Shown here piece after piece: positions 44,575 through 54,044 of a stretch of 64,000 nt of DNA. The translations under genes and the position numbers were made by a program. Origin of the DNA: Chitinophagaceae bacterium (GTDB lineage Bacteria; Bacteroidota; Bacteroidia; Chitinophagales; Chitinophagaceae); contig CANGTN010000007.1 in assembly GCA_947456805.1 (NCBI GenBank), positions 1 to 64,000 on the forward strand. The letters are read 5' to 3'. The notes beneath the pieces are model-generated. The model saw nothing but the letters and a program-made list of their open reading frames with translations, was not told where the DNA came from and searched no databases. Position 1 is the stretch's first letter. Every line of letters begins with the position of its first letter.

Positions 44575-45978
44575 TTAAGATTTTATTTCACCAACCATTT
44601 CACTAGGAATTACCCAAGCATCAAATTCTTCAGCAGTTAAGTATCCCAAAGCAATAGCAGTAGCTTTTAAAGTACTTCCATTTTTATGCGCTGTTTGCGC
44701 AATTTCTGCAGCTTTATAATAACCAATTTTGGTATTTAATGCAGTCACTAACATAAGGCTGTTGTCAACGTGTTTTTTGATATTCTCTTCGATTGGTTCT
44801 AATCCAATGGCACATTTATCATTGAAGCTCTCACAACCTTCACCGATTAATCTGGCGCTATGTAAGAAATTATAAATCATAACCGGTTTAAAAACATTTA
44901 ATTCAAAATGACCTAAGCTGCCACCAACTCCAATTGCTACATCATTTCCCATTACTTGTGCTGCGATCATAGTTAATGCTTCGCACTGTGTAGGATTTAC
45001 TTTTCCGGGCATGATTGAGCTTCCCGGCTCATTATCAGGAATAAAAATTTCTCCGATTCCACTTCTCGGTCCACTGGACAACATTCTGATATCATTCGCA
45101 ATTTTCATTAAACTAACAGCTACCGTTTTTAAGGCTCCATGTGCTTCAACAATTGCGTCGTGAGCAGCCAAAGCTTCAAATTTATTTTCAGCAGTTACAA
45201 AAGGCAAACCTGTAAGCATAGCAATATGTTTGGCAACGGTTACGTCATAGTTTTTAGGTGTATTAATTCCTGTTCCTACAGCTGTTCCACCCAGTGCTAA
45301 TTCACTTAAATGCGGTAACGTATTGTTAATTGCTTTTAATCCATGGGTTAATTGAGAAACATATCCGCTAAATTCCTGACCAACTGTTAATGGAGTTGCG
45401 TCCATAAAATGTGTACGGCCAATTTTCACAACATGCATAAACGCTTTACTTTTTGCAGCAAGAGTATCACGTAGTTTGGTAATGCCGGGAATAGTAGTTT
45501 CAACCAACATTTTATAAGCTGCAATATGCATGGCAGTTGGGAAAGTGTCATTACTGCTTTGGCTTTTATTTACATCATCATTAGGGTGAATTGATTTTTT
45601 TTCATCCATTAAACTACCGCCACCATTTACGTGTGCTTTGTATGCTACAACTTCGTTTACATTCATGTTACTTTGTGTTCCGCTACCAGTTTGCCACACT
45701 ACTAATGGAAACTGATCATTTAGTTTTCCTTCTAAAATTTCATCACATGCAGTTGCAATTGCTGCTTTCTTTTCATCTGATAAAACGCCCAATTCGTTGT
45801 TAGTAATTGCAGCTGCTTTTTTTAAGTAAGCAAATGCAGTAATTATTTCTTTAGGCATTTTATTAATGTCCTGAGCAATTTTAAAGTTATCGATACTTCT
45901 CTGGGTTTGTGCTCCCCAATATACATTGGCAGGTACTTTTACTTCACCCATGGTGTCTTTTTCTATACGGTATTCCAT
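44575..45978 (-). CDS. fumC: Class II fumarate hydratase
   Basis: Converts fumarate to malate in the TCA cycle; iron-independent tetramer. The 467-residue protein has the N-terminal [35 protein letters not shown], the active-site segment with [20 protein letters not shown], and the signature [15 protein letters not shown]. All are as expected for class II. It is a single gene with its own terminator, divergent from the GNAT gene. Confidence 0.97.
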   Translation of the reverse strand: MEYRIEKDTMGEVKVPANVYWGAQTQRSIDNFKIAQDINKMPKEIITAFAYLKKAAAITNNELGVLSDEKKAAIATACDEILEGKLNDQFPLVVWQTGSGTQSNMNVNEVVAYKAHVNGGGSLMDEKKSIHPNDDVNKSQSSNDTFPTAMHIAAYKMLVETTIPGITKLRDTLAAKSKAFMHVVKIGRTHFMDATPLTVGQEFSGYVSQLTHGLKAINNTLPHLSELALGGTAVGTGINTPKNYDVTVAKHIAMLTGLPFVTAENKFEALAAHDAIVEAHGALKTVAVSLMKIANDIRMLSSGPRSGIGEIFIPDNEPGSSIMPGKVNPTQCEALTMIAAQVMGNDVAIGVGGSLGHFELNVFKPVMIYNFLHSARLIGEGCESFNDKCAIGLEPIEENIKKHVDNSLMLVTALNTKIGYYKAAEIAQTAHKNGSTLKATAIALGYLTAEEFDAWVIPSEMVGEIKS

Positions 45979-46101
45979 ATTTTCAAAATTTGCAGCAAAG
46001 GTAAGGGTTGACTTTTTTTACTTGCACTCAAAATTTTGTGCTCTGTATTTAAGTTGCTGGTTCTAAAAAAAATAATTATATTGTCATTTTTATATAATAT
46101 T

Positions 46102-46530
46102 ATGGCACTTAAAATAATTGATCACGGTAGCAGCTCTTATAAAAAAATGGTAGAAATACGCAACGAAATTTTGCGTAAACCATTGGGTTTGTCTTTTTCT
46201 GATGAGGAGTTGGAGAAAGAGAAAAATGATATTTTAATTGGTTGTTTTGAGGATGATGAATTAGAAGGCTGTTGCTTGCTCACAATAGAAGGAAATGGAA
46301 CAGTCAGGCTTCGCCAAATGGCTGTTACCAATATTTTACAGGGAAAGGGAATCGGCAGGGTATTAATGCAATTTGCAGAAAATATTGCAAGAGATAGGGG
46401 TTTTAATTTAATGACTATGCATGCAAGAAGCAATGCGGTTGGTTTTTATGAAAAATTGGGTTACAAAATCGTTGGCGATGAATTTTACGAAGTAACAATA
46501 CCCCATTATATGATGGAAAAAGAACTGTAA
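46102..46530 (+). CDS. GNAT family N-acetyltransferase
   Basis: 142 residues from ATG 46102; an open frame upstream to 46036 lacks an ATG and adds a poor N-terminus. It has the acetyl-CoA binding pattern LRQMAVTNILQGKGIGRVLMQFAE (motif A, Q/RxxGxG as QGKGIG) and the C-terminal YEKLGYKIVGDEFYE. It resembles ElaA/YjcF-like small GNATs. The acceptor is unknown. It is convergent with the YcxB-like gene, 12 bp apart. Confidence 0.88.
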   Translation: MALKIIDHGSSSYKKMVEIRNEILRKPLGLSFSDEELEKEKNDILIGCFEDDELEGCCLLTIEGNGTVRLRQMAVTNILQGKGIGRVLMQFAENIARDRGFNLMTMHARSNAVGFYEKLGYKIVGDEFYEVTIPHYMMEKEL

Positions 46531-46542
46531 TTATTTTATTAA

Positions 46543-47013
46543 TTAGCCAATATGTTTATTGAGTAAACCTCTCAATTCATGCATTGATTCATCACCAATT
46601 CCTTCCTTTGGAATCAAAAAGAAAGTTTTTGCACTGAAGTATAAATGGAAAAAATTTGGTGATTCAAAAAAACTTTTAAATTGATTCCATTTCCAAACTA
46701 CTTCTCCTTTCTGGTTTTGCAATACAATATTTTCGTTGTTTAAGAATATTGTAAATGATTCTTTAAAAGTGCTACTTTTTGTATAAATGCTATATGGTAA
46801 AATATACCAAACTGCAAGCATCATAAACACCCAAATAAATGAACCTAACAAAAATGGTTCAGGCCTTATTTTTTTGGTATAAAATAATACCGCAGATCCA
46901 ATTGCAAATACATTCACTAAAATCATCATCAATTTTATTTCTCTTCTTGAAATAAAGTGATAACGCAATCCCTGAATGATTTGTTTTTTATTGTAAGAAA
47001 ATTTAAAGTGCAT
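46543..47013 (-). CDS. YcxB-like membrane protein
   Basis: 156 residues with two membrane helices (about 30-50 and 55-75), followed by a small beta-rich cytoplasmic domain (YTKSSTFKESFTIFLNNENIVLQNQKGEVVWKWNQF, then FFLIPKEG). This is the pattern of the YcxB-like C-terminal family (PH-like fold). Function is not known. Single gene. Confidence 0.7.
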   Translation of the reverse strand: MHFKFSYNKKQIIQGLRYHFISRREIKLMMILVNVFAIGSAVLFYTKKIRPEPFLLGSFIWVFMMLAVWYILPYSIYTKSSTFKESFTIFLNNENIVLQNQKGEVVWKWNQFKSFFESPNFFHLYFSAKTFFLIPKEGIGDESMHELRGLLNKHIG

Positions 47014-47110
47014 ATATAGTTTTAATTATTGCGCAAAAGTAATTGTTCAAAACAAATTAATTTATTTGTTGATTTTGATGTCGGCTTTATCGCTTTATTC
47101 AACATTTGTT

Positions 47111-47119
47111 GCGTCGCAC
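47111..47119 (+). repeat. Copy of the GCGTCGCAC intergenic motif
   Basis: Contains GTTGCGTCGCACACTTCAACG in the 164-bp gap between the YcxB-like gene and phoD. The core matches 21098-21105 and, inverted, 11770-11777. No other structure is seen there. Confidence 0.35.
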
Positions 47120-47177
47120 ACTTCAACGTGCCAAAACTCGAATCAACATTTTTTCTGTTTAATTAATTTTTCTTTTG

Positions 47178-48527
47178 TTATCTCAATTGCTTTGCATCAA
47201 TGCTCCAATCCTTTAAAATATTTCCTTTGGCATCTATAAATTCAACTTTCATTTTTCTGTCTTTTCTTGTACCCGAAAAACTTATTTTGCTATAGTTTTG
47301 AATGTTGTCAATTCCAGCAACTCTGTATGGATTATTCTTTTCCGGACCGCCAAATTTGTGAGAACCACTTGTTAAAGGAGATGATGTAATATCATATAAG
47401 GTGTATCCGTTTGTTCTCTCTGCTTTTATCACTTCACTGTGGTGTCTGTCACCTGTTAAAAAAACAACACCATTGATTTTTGTTTCTGTTAAAAAATCCA
47501 TTAACTCTTTGTATTCAGCACTAAAATGTCTGAAACAATCATATGGGCTCATTGGATTTAAAACCTGACTGCCGGTTGCAATAAATCTAAAGTTGATACT
47601 TCCGTTTCCATTGCTTTGTAGCAAAGCATTTTTTAACCATTCCATTTGTTGCTTGCCATACATTCTTTTTTCTTCATTTGCTTTGCCATTCAAACTATCT
47701 GGCATTTCATCGTTGCTTCTAAACCATCTATCATCCAATAAAAAAACATCCACATCATTCCATGTAAATTTTGAATAAATACCTTGGTTATTTTCTCCAT
47801 AACTTGGGTTGTTCCAAAATGTTTTAAAAACTTCTCTGCTATTTTCTTTCAAAGGGAAACTTTTATCTGCATCATTCCATCCAAAATCATGGTCATCCCA
47901 TATTGCATAATGTGGCATTGCTTTTAGTAATGGTTGATATACCTGCATTGCACGTTCATGTGCAGGTCTGTAATGTAATCCCCAATTACTGTAATAATCT
48001 ACTTCACGTGTATACCAGTTATCGCCTAGCCACAACATAAAATCTGCTTTTTCTTTTGCCATTGTTTCAAAAATGGAAGAATCGTTTCCATAGGGTTTTC
48101 CGGGTCTGTCAAATTTTGGTTCATTAATATAGGCACAGCTTCCTGTAATAAATGAAAATGCAGGTGGATCGGTTCTCCATTGCCAAAGTGATTGTGTTGT
48201 TAACGAACCATTTGCCAATACTTCTTTTGAGTTTTTTTGAAAAATGTTATAATTGTATGTTCTTCCAGGTTCAAGTCCTGTCAATGTAGCTGTAGCAATA
48301 TTGAAATCTCCACCCGGTAATGCAGTGAAGTTTATAAGCCTTGGTGGATTTGTTGTGTTGTTTTTTTCTGTAAATTTTAAAACTGCTTCTTTCATATCTG
48401 CTTTAAAATGAACCCAAACTTTTGCAGTTCTAAAATCAGTATGACCCAACATAGGTCCTGCAATTATTTTTTGTGCATTTGAAGCAATAGAAATTAAAAA
48501 GAACAGCGCAATAAATATATTTTTCAT
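47178..48527 (-). CDS. phoD: PhoD-like alkaline phosphatase/phosphodiesterase
   Basis: Predicted secreted metallophosphatase of 449 residues. It has a signal peptide (MKNIFIALFFLISIASNAQ), an N-terminal fibronectin-like domain (about 20-110) and a calcineurin-like core with the metal ligands in TGSCAYI, FMLWLGDNWYTREVDY, AIWDDHDFGWNDADKS and GVVFLTGDRHHSEV. The PhoD family hydrolyses phosphate monoesters or diesters at the cell surface. No Pho box or T9SS domain is seen. Single gene, minus strand. Confidence 0.88.
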   Translation of the reverse strand: MKNIFIALFFLISIASNAQKIIAGPMLGHTDFRTAKVWVHFKADMKEAVLKFTEKNNTTNPPRLINFTALPGGDFNIATATLTGLEPGRTYNYNIFQKNSKEVLANGSLTTQSLWQWRTDPPAFSFITGSCAYINEPKFDRPGKPYGNDSSIFETMAKEKADFMLWLGDNWYTREVDYYSNWGLHYRPAHERAMQVYQPLLKAMPHYAIWDDHDFGWNDADKSFPLKENSREVFKTFWNNPSYGENNQGIYSKFTWNDVDVFLLDDRWFRSNDEMPDSLNGKANEEKRMYGKQQMEWLKNALLQSNGNGSINFRFIATGSQVLNPMSPYDCFRHFSAEYKELMDFLTETKINGVVFLTGDRHHSEVIKAERTNGYTLYDITSSPLTSGSHKFGGPEKNNPYRVAGIDNIQNYSKISFSGTRKDRKMKVEFIDAKGNILKDWSIDAKQLR

Positions 48528-48613
48528 GAAGAATTTTTGTGCAATTTAGTAATAATCCTTCACGGGATAACAAACATTAGATGAATCTGTTATTTCTAAA
48601 AAATTGAACAAAA

Positions 48614-48641
48614 AAAACCACCTCTTAGCAGAGATGGTTTT
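48614..48641 (-). terminator. Terminator of nrdJ
   Basis: AAAACCACCTCT (48614-48625) pairs with AGAGATGGTTTT (48630-48641), one mismatch, 4-nt loop. It lies 23 bp beyond the nrdJ stop and ends in a T run on the minus strand. Confidence 0.8.
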
Positions 48642-48663
48642 ATATATTCAATTAAAGGTTAGT

Positions 48664-51600
48664 TTAGCTACAACCCATGCTGTTGCCACAGTTCAGGCAT
48701 TTGTAACAAGTGCCGCTTCTGATGGTTATATGTCCGCAGGTGTTACAAGCAGGAGCATCACTTTGCATATTTTTAGCAGCTGCATTTACAGCGTCTAATC
48801 CGGCTTCAGCTTTTACTGCTGTGCGTTGTGCTTTGTGAGCAGGTGTTGATGCAGCGTTTGTACTTGGTGCAGTAACATGCACACTACTCAACTCTGGCTG
48901 ACCCATAAAACTTAGTTCTTTATCATCACCGGTGTTTCCAACTTCTGGTTTGTCTAACACATGAACCAAATCTGTTCTACCCAAATATTCATATGCTAAA
49001 GCTCTAAATACAAAGTCAACTAATGAAGTAGTTGTTTTAATGTTTGGATGATCTACCATGCCTGATGGTTCAAACTTAGTAAATACAAATTTCTCTACAA
49101 ATTCTTCTAAAGGAACACCGTATTGTAGGCCTACAGAAACAGCAATTGCAAAACAGTTCATCAAGCTACGAACTGTAGAACCTTCTTTGTAAAGGTCAAC
49201 AAAGATTTCACCTAAAGTTCCGTCATTGTATTCGCCACTGCGTAAGAAAATTACCTGTCCACCAACTCTTGCTTTTTGTGTAAATCCTCTTCGTTTTGCT
49301 GGTAAAGATTTTCTTTCAACAATACGAGATAATTGACGCTTTAAGGTAGTATCGGTTGATGCGGTCATTCTTCTGTTAACTTCATCTAATAATTCGTCAA
49401 CACTTAATTTGCTTAAATCTACAATATTAGATTCTGCTGTTTCTGCAACAATTTCTTCCGCTTTGGTTTCATCTGTATCAGTGTCTGATTTTTTCTTTTT
49501 ATCACTTTTTGTACTCAATGGTTGTGATAATTTACTTCCATCTCTGTACAAGGCATTTGCCTTCAAACCCAGTTCCCAGCTCATTTTGTAGCAATCAGCA
49601 ATTTCTTCAACTGTTGCTTCATGAGGCAAGTTGATTGTTTTGCTGATAGCACCGCTTAAGAATGGTTGACAGGCAGCCATCATTCTGATATGTCCATGTG
49701 CATGAATATAACGCTCACCTTTTTTGCCACATTTATTTGCGCAATCAAATACAGCTAAATGTTCCTCTTTTAAGAATGGAGCACCTTCAACAGTCATGGT
49801 TCCGCAGATATAATCGTTTGCTGCTGCAATTTCATCTTCCGTAAATCCAAGACCTTCAAGCATGTTGAAACTCCAGTCACTGTATTGTTCTTCCGTAAAT
49901 CCAAGACGTTGCAAGCAAGCATCTCCTAAACTGAATCTGTTGAAAATAAATCCAATTTCAAAAGCAGCTTTTGCTGCGCCATTAAGTTTTGTAATTTCTT
50001 CTGCAGTAAATCCTTTTGCACTTAATGTTTGGTTGTTGATAAAAGGAGCACCTTCAAAACTTGCAGCTCCTACTGCATATTTAATGATTGCATCAATCTC
50101 TTTATCAGCGTATCCTAAAGTTTTCAATGCATTTGGTACAGCGCCATTGATGATTTTGAAATATCCGCCCCCACTTAATTTTTTAAATTTCACCAATGCG
50201 AAATCAGGCTCTACTCCTGTGGTGTCACAATCCATTACCAAGCCAATTGTTCCTGTTGGAGCAATAACGGTAGTTTGTGCATTTCTGTATCCATATTTCT
50301 CACCCATTTGTACAGCTGCATCCCATGCTTTAGTTGCAGATTTTAAAAGATAATCAGGGCAATATTTTGCCTTGATACCAATTGGGCTCACACTTAATCC
50401 CACATAAGCTTCTTCAGCATCATAAGCTGCCGCTCTATGGTTACGCATTACACGTAACATATCTTCTTTATTCTCTTCATATTTTGCAAATGTGCCTAAG
50501 AAGCTAGCCATTTCTGCAGAAGTTTTGTAGCTGATACCTGTCATGATAGCACTTACAGCTCCCGCAATTGCTCTTGCTTCTTCGCTATCGTATGCAATAC
50601 CACTGATCATTAAGATTGTTCCCAGGTTTGCAAAACCTAAACCTAATGTTCTGTAGTCGTAACTTAATTGAGCAACTTCTTTACTTGGAAACTGAGCCAT
50701 TAATACAGAGATTTCCAAAACAACTGTCCATAATCTACTGATGTATTCTAATCCTTCAACATCAAGTGTATTGTTTTCTTCGTTGAAGAATCTTCTAAGA
50801 TTGATGGAGGCCAAATTACAGGCAGTGTTGTCTAAGAACATGTATTCAGAGCAGGGGTTACTTGCATTGATTCTTCCGCCTTTTGGACAAGTATGCCATT
50901 CGTTGATTGTTGTATCATATTGAGTACCTGGATCTGCACAACGCCATGCAGCATAAGCTACCTGATTCCATACTTCACGAGCAGGAATTTTTTTCATTGT
51001 TCTGCCATCAGTTCTTGCTTTTAATTCCCAGTCGCCATCTTCTGCCAATACTTTAAAAAATTCATTTGGAATACGAATTGAGTTATTGCTATTTTGTCCG
51101 GCAACGGTCATATAAGCTTCACCTTCGTAACTATTATCATATCCAGCGGCTACCAATGCAGCAACTTTCTTTTCTTCTTCAACTTTCCAGTTGATGAACT
51201 CCATAATTTCAGGATGATCTAAATCAAGACAAACCATTTTAGCTGCACGTCTTGTTGTACCGCCACTTTTAATTGCACCTGCAGCTCTATCACCAATTTT
51301 TAAGAAACTCATTAATCCACTGCTCGTACCTCCCCCGCTTAATTTTTCTCCACCACCACGTATTTGAGAAAAATTAGTTCCTACACCACTACCGTATTTA
51401 AAAATCCTTGCTTCACGAACCCATAAGTCCATGATACCTCCATCATTCACCAATTCATCATTTACACTTAAAATAAAGCATGCATGAGGTTGAGGACGTT
51501 CGTAAGCATTTGTAGATTTTTTCAATACACTGTCAACAGGGTCTACATAATAGTGTCCCTGAGGTGCTCCGGTAATTCCGTAACTTTCGTGTAATCCTGT

Positions 51601-52014
51601 ATTGAACCATTGTGGACTATTTGGTACACAACTTTGATTTAGTATGCTATATACTAGCTCTTCATAAAAAATTGTTGCATCTTTTGCAGAAGCAAAGTAG
51701 CCATAACGTTCGCCCCAAACTTTCCAGCAATTTGCCATTCTGTGTGCAACTTGTTTGGCACTTGTTTCTCTGCTTGTGCTACCATCTGCTTGTGGTACCC
51801 CTGCTTTTCTAAAATATTTTTGAGCAATAATATCTGTAGCAATTTGGCTCCATTGTTTTGGAACTTCTACATTATTCATTTCAAAAACTGTTTCACCTGT
51901 AGGATTCTTAATTACACTTGTTCTGTAATCGTATTCAAACTGGTCGAATACGTTCGTGTCTTCTTTTGTAAAGCGGCGCTCGAATTGCAGCTTTTGTTTT
52001 TTTGCATTGGCCAT
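48664..52014 (-). CDS. nrdJ: Adenosylcobalamin-dependent ribonucleotide reductase (class II)
   Basis: Reduces ribonucleotides to deoxyribonucleotides with B12 as radical source, independent of oxygen. The 1116-residue protein has CVPNSPQWFNTG, the substrate-site segments GSGVGTNFS and NPCSEYMFLDNTACNLAS, and a C-terminal zinc-type tail with CNTCG, CYKCLNCG and a final GCS. Length suits the long NrdJ class. No intein is seen. The upstream 558 bp contains one perfect DnaA box. No cobalamin riboswitch is visible. Dependence on B12 means the cell must make or import cobalamin. Confidence 0.95.
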   Translation of the reverse strand: MANAKKQKLQFERRFTKEDTNVFDQFEYDYRTSVIKNPTGETVFEMNNVEVPKQWSQIATDIIAQKYFRKAGVPQADGSTSRETSAKQVAHRMANCWKVWGERYGYFASAKDATIFYEELVYSILNQSCVPNSPQWFNTGLHESYGITGAPQGHYYVDPVDSVLKKSTNAYERPQPHACFILSVNDELVNDGGIMDLWVREARIFKYGSGVGTNFSQIRGGGEKLSGGGTSSGLMSFLKIGDRAAGAIKSGGTTRRAAKMVCLDLDHPEIMEFINWKVEEEKKVAALVAAGYDNSYEGEAYMTVAGQNSNNSIRIPNEFFKVLAEDGDWELKARTDGRTMKKIPAREVWNQVAYAAWRCADPGTQYDTTINEWHTCPKGGRINASNPCSEYMFLDNTACNLASINLRRFFNEENNTLDVEGLEYISRLWTVVLEISVLMAQFPSKEVAQLSYDYRTLGLGFANLGTILMISGIAYDSEEARAIAGAVSAIMTGISYKTSAEMASFLGTFAKYEENKEDMLRVMRNHRAAAYDAEEAYVGLSVSPIGIKAKYCPDYLLKSATKAWDAAVQMGEKYGYRNAQTTVIAPTGTIGLVMDCDTTGVEPDFALVKFKKLSGGGYFKIINGAVPNALKTLGYADKEIDAIIKYAVGAASFEGAPFINNQTLSAKGFTAEEITKLNGAAKAAFEIGFIFNRFSLGDACLQRLGFTEEQYSDWSFNMLEGLGFTEDEIAAANDYICGTMTVEGAPFLKEEHLAVFDCANKCGKKGERYIHAHGHIRMMAACQPFLSGAISKTINLPHEATVEEIADCYKMSWELGLKANALYRDGSKLSQPLSTKSDKKKKSDTDTDETKAEEIVAETAESNIVDLSKLSVDELLDEVNRRMTASTDTTLKRQLSRIVERKSLPAKRRGFTQKARVGGQVIFLRSGEYNDGTLGEIFVDLYKEGSTVRSLMNCFAIAVSVGLQYGVPLEEFVEKFVFTKFEPSGMVDHPNIKTTTSLVDFVFRALAYEYLGRTDLVHVLDKPEVGNTGDDKELSFMGQPELSSVHVTAPSTNAASTPAHKAQRTAVKAEAGLDAVNAAAKNMQSDAPACNTCGHITIRSGTCYKCLNCGNSMGCS

Positions 52015-52572
52015 GTTGTGAAAAAATTAATGGTGGTTAATTAGTAGTTAGTTGGCTCGTTAGGTTTATTTAACGGGAGACGAATATAAATTTCGAAAAT
52101 TAAAAATCGATGCGATTTAAATCCACAATTTGTGGATAATCTTTGTCTATTTTTTCAAGGCTCAAATCCACATTGTATTTCATGAGTTTCTAACATATTG
52201 TTAGTAATATTTTTTATTTTGTATGGAGTTAAAGAGTATTAAATTAACCTTTTTTTCTGAAAAAATCTATTACGCCTATTTTTTTATTTCGATTGATAAA
52301 TCAGTACATCAAATAGTTGTATTTCTATGTATATAAAGTTCGAATAATTGGTTGATAAAATTCTCTTTAAATCCAAGCATTCTGGGTTAAAAAATTATCT
52401 TGTTTGTCTTTAAAATAAAATAAAATTCAATAATTATGTCTTTTAAACAAGAGATATTGTATTTTGCTTTATTGAATTTCGGCTAGAATGATTACTGTAA
52501 GGAATATTTTGTAATTATGACAATAAACAAAAAAGTTTATGCATTTTTGCAACCATATCTATAAACAATTGC
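52015..52572. other. 558-bp intergenic region between nrdJ and GGGP synthase genes
   Basis: A divergent control region, AT-rich, with no ORF of note. It contains a perfect palindrome of two 8-bp arms (52121-52137) overlapping a DnaA box, a further AATCCACA copy, and AT-rich DNA towards the GGGP synthase start. I see no tRNA-like or riboswitch-like fold. Confidence 0.7.
52119..52172. promoter_or_regulatory. DnaA-box-like sites upstream of nrdJ
   Basis: TTATCCACA, a perfect DnaA box, lies on the minus strand at 52131-52139. AAATCCACA, which differs in the first two bases, lies on the plus strand at 52119-52127 and 52164-52172. The first two form an inverted pair. They lie 105-158 bp before the nrdJ start. 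Confidence 0.5.
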
Positions 52573-53328
52573 ATGAAGCAGGATTTATTTAATCAATTTG
52601 CATCTCGAAAGCGTCAGGGACGAAAGTCTTTTTCTGTCCTGATAGATCCGGACAAGGTGGATAGTAAATCTATTGACCAGATTGTAAATTTATCTATTGA
52701 TGCAAAAGTTGATTATTTTTTTGTAGGTGGTTCTTTAGTTATTTCTAATCATTTGGATGAATGTATTCAAATGATTAAATCACAATGTGATATTCCTGTT
52801 GTATTATTTCCTGGTTCTCCTTCACAAGTGAGTAAATATGCTGATGCACTATTGTACTTGTCATTGATATCAGGCAGAAACCCTGAGTTACTAATTGGGC
52901 AACATGTTATTTCTGCACCATTTGTAAAAATGAGTGGCTTGGAAATAATGCCAACCGGGTATATTGTAGTAGACGGTGGTGCTCCAACCACAGTAAGTTA
53001 TATTTCTAATGCAACTCCTGTTCCTGCTGATAAAAATGAAATTGCTATGTGTACTGCAATGGCAGGTGAAATGTTGGGAATGAAATTAATATATATGGAT
53101 GCCGGAAGTGGAGCAAAGAGGCCTATTTCAGAAGCAATGATTCAAAAAGTATCAACCCATATAGAATGCCCGTTGATTATTGGCGGAGGAATTATTGAAC
53201 CGGAAAAAGCATATAAAAATTGTAAATCTGGTGCTGACATCATTGTTGTAGGAAACGCAATTGAAAAAGAGCCTTCTCTTATTAAAGAAATGTCTGCAGC
53301 AGTACATAGCGTTAGTGTTTCTGCATAA
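52573..53328 (+). CDS. Geranylgeranylglyceryl/heptaprenylglyceryl phosphate synthase (PcrB/GGGPS family)
   Basis: Forms the ether bond between sn-glycerol 1-phosphate and a polyprenyl diphosphate, the step that starts archaeal-type ether lipids. The 251-residue TIM-barrel protein has SVLIDPDKVD, FFVGGSLV, VLFPGSPSQ, LLIGQHV, YMDAGSGAK and the phosphate-binding IIGGGI plus IIVVGNAIE. Length fits the group II enzymes found in Bacteroidota. No glycerol-1-phosphate dehydrogenase is in the window, so the acceptor supply is unclear. Chain length cannot be read with certainty. Confidence 0.92.
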   Translation: MKQDLFNQFASRKRQGRKSFSVLIDPDKVDSKSIDQIVNLSIDAKVDYFFVGGSLVISNHLDECIQMIKSQCDIPVVLFPGSPSQVSKYADALLYLSLISGRNPELLIGQHVISAPFVKMSGLEIMPTGYIVVDGGAPTTVSYISNATPVPADKNEIAMCTAMAGEMLGMKLIYMDAGSGAKRPISEAMIQKVSTHIECPLIIGGGIIEPEKAYKNCKSGADIIVVGNAIEKEPSLIKEMSAAVHSVSVSA

Positions 53329-53352
53329 TATTCTATACAGTAATTACAAAAA

Positions 53353-53377
53353 TAAACCCTGCTATTTGCAGGGTTTA
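53353..53377. terminator. Shared bidirectional terminator
   Basis: A perfect 10-bp stem (TAAACCCTGC and GCAGGGTTTA) with a 5-nt loop. It lies between the convergent GGGP synthase and small membrane protein genes, 24 bp after the former's stop. Confidence 0.8.
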
Positions 53378-53399
53378 ATATTTTGAGGTAAAATCAAAA

Positions 53400-53561
53400 T
53401 TATATTAAATCCATTCCGTAAGCAAAATGTGTGCAAACACCCGGTAATGCTAACCAGAAAAAAGGCCTTAATTCAGGCTTAACCAACATCACTGTAATAA
53501 TTACCAACCAAATTGAAAAATAAATCCAGTTTTTTGTTTTTGACTTTTTTACAGTTTCCAT
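53400..53561 (-). CDS. Small membrane protein (53 aa)
   Basis: From ATG 53561 the product has 53 residues: a basic head (METVKKSKTKNW), two hydrophobic segments (IYFSIWLVIITVMLV and FFWLALPGVCTHFAYG) and a short end. An in-frame GTG at 53591 would add ten residues but lacks support. Function unknown. It is the last gene of the run lipoprotein-crcB-ppa-TSUP, 47 bp after the TSUP stop, and may belong to that operon. Confidence 0.6.
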   Translation of the reverse strand: METVKKSKTKNWIYFSIWLVIITVMLVKPELRPFFWLALPGVCTHFAYGMDLI

Positions 53562-53608
53562 AGCATTAATTTTTGGCAAATATAAGGGCACATTTTATTT
53601 CAAAAAAT

Positions 53609-54034
53609 CTAAGTTTTATTTTGGAGATCTTCTGTAGGATTTTTAAGTGAAGGTTCTTTTTTTGCTTCATCTAGGAATAACATTTTAAAAGCAATTAAAA
53701 TTAATACAATCGCAAAAATTTTTTTCAATATCGATTCAGATAAATGCAAAGCAATTTTGCTTCCAAAAAAACCACCAATGATAAATGCAGCAGAAACAAT
53801 TAATACCACTTTAATGTCTACATAACCTTGCTTGTAATACTGCATTACTGCTAATATACCTACCGGCAGCAACAGAATTCCGAGTGAAGTTCCTTGTGCT
53901 TGTTTTTGCGAAAATGCAAGTAGATAAACCAATGCAGGAACAATAATAATCCCACCGCCAACTCCTATCAGGCCACTTAGTATGCCTGCTGCAACACCTA
54001 TGATTATTAATAAAACGATAGTGCTTGTTGTCAT
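53609..54034 (-). CDS. Half-size sulfite exporter TauE/SafE (TSUP) family protein
   Basis: Membrane protein of 141 residues with four helices and the TSUP motif GILSGLIGVGGGIIIVPALVYLL in the first half. Full-length members have two such halves, so this one probably works as a dimer, as short versions in Bacteroidota do. The C-terminal tail (about 122-141) is polar. It is 10 bp after ppa on the same strand. Substrate unknown; sulfonates, sulfite or other small anions are usual for the family. Confidence 0.88.
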   Translation of the reverse strand: MTTSTIVLLIIIGVAAGILSGLIGVGGGIIIVPALVYLLAFSQKQAQGTSLGILLLPVGILAVMQYYKQGYVDIKVVLIVSAAFIIGGFFGSKIALHLSESILKKIFAIVLILIAFKMLFLDEAKKEPSLKNPTEDLQNKT

Positions 54035-54044
54035 AACATCTGAT

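Noticed and set aside
52015-52572. Cobalamin riboswitch upstream of nrdJ
   Set aside because: I looked for the B12-box core and the multi-helix layout on the minus strand and found neither.
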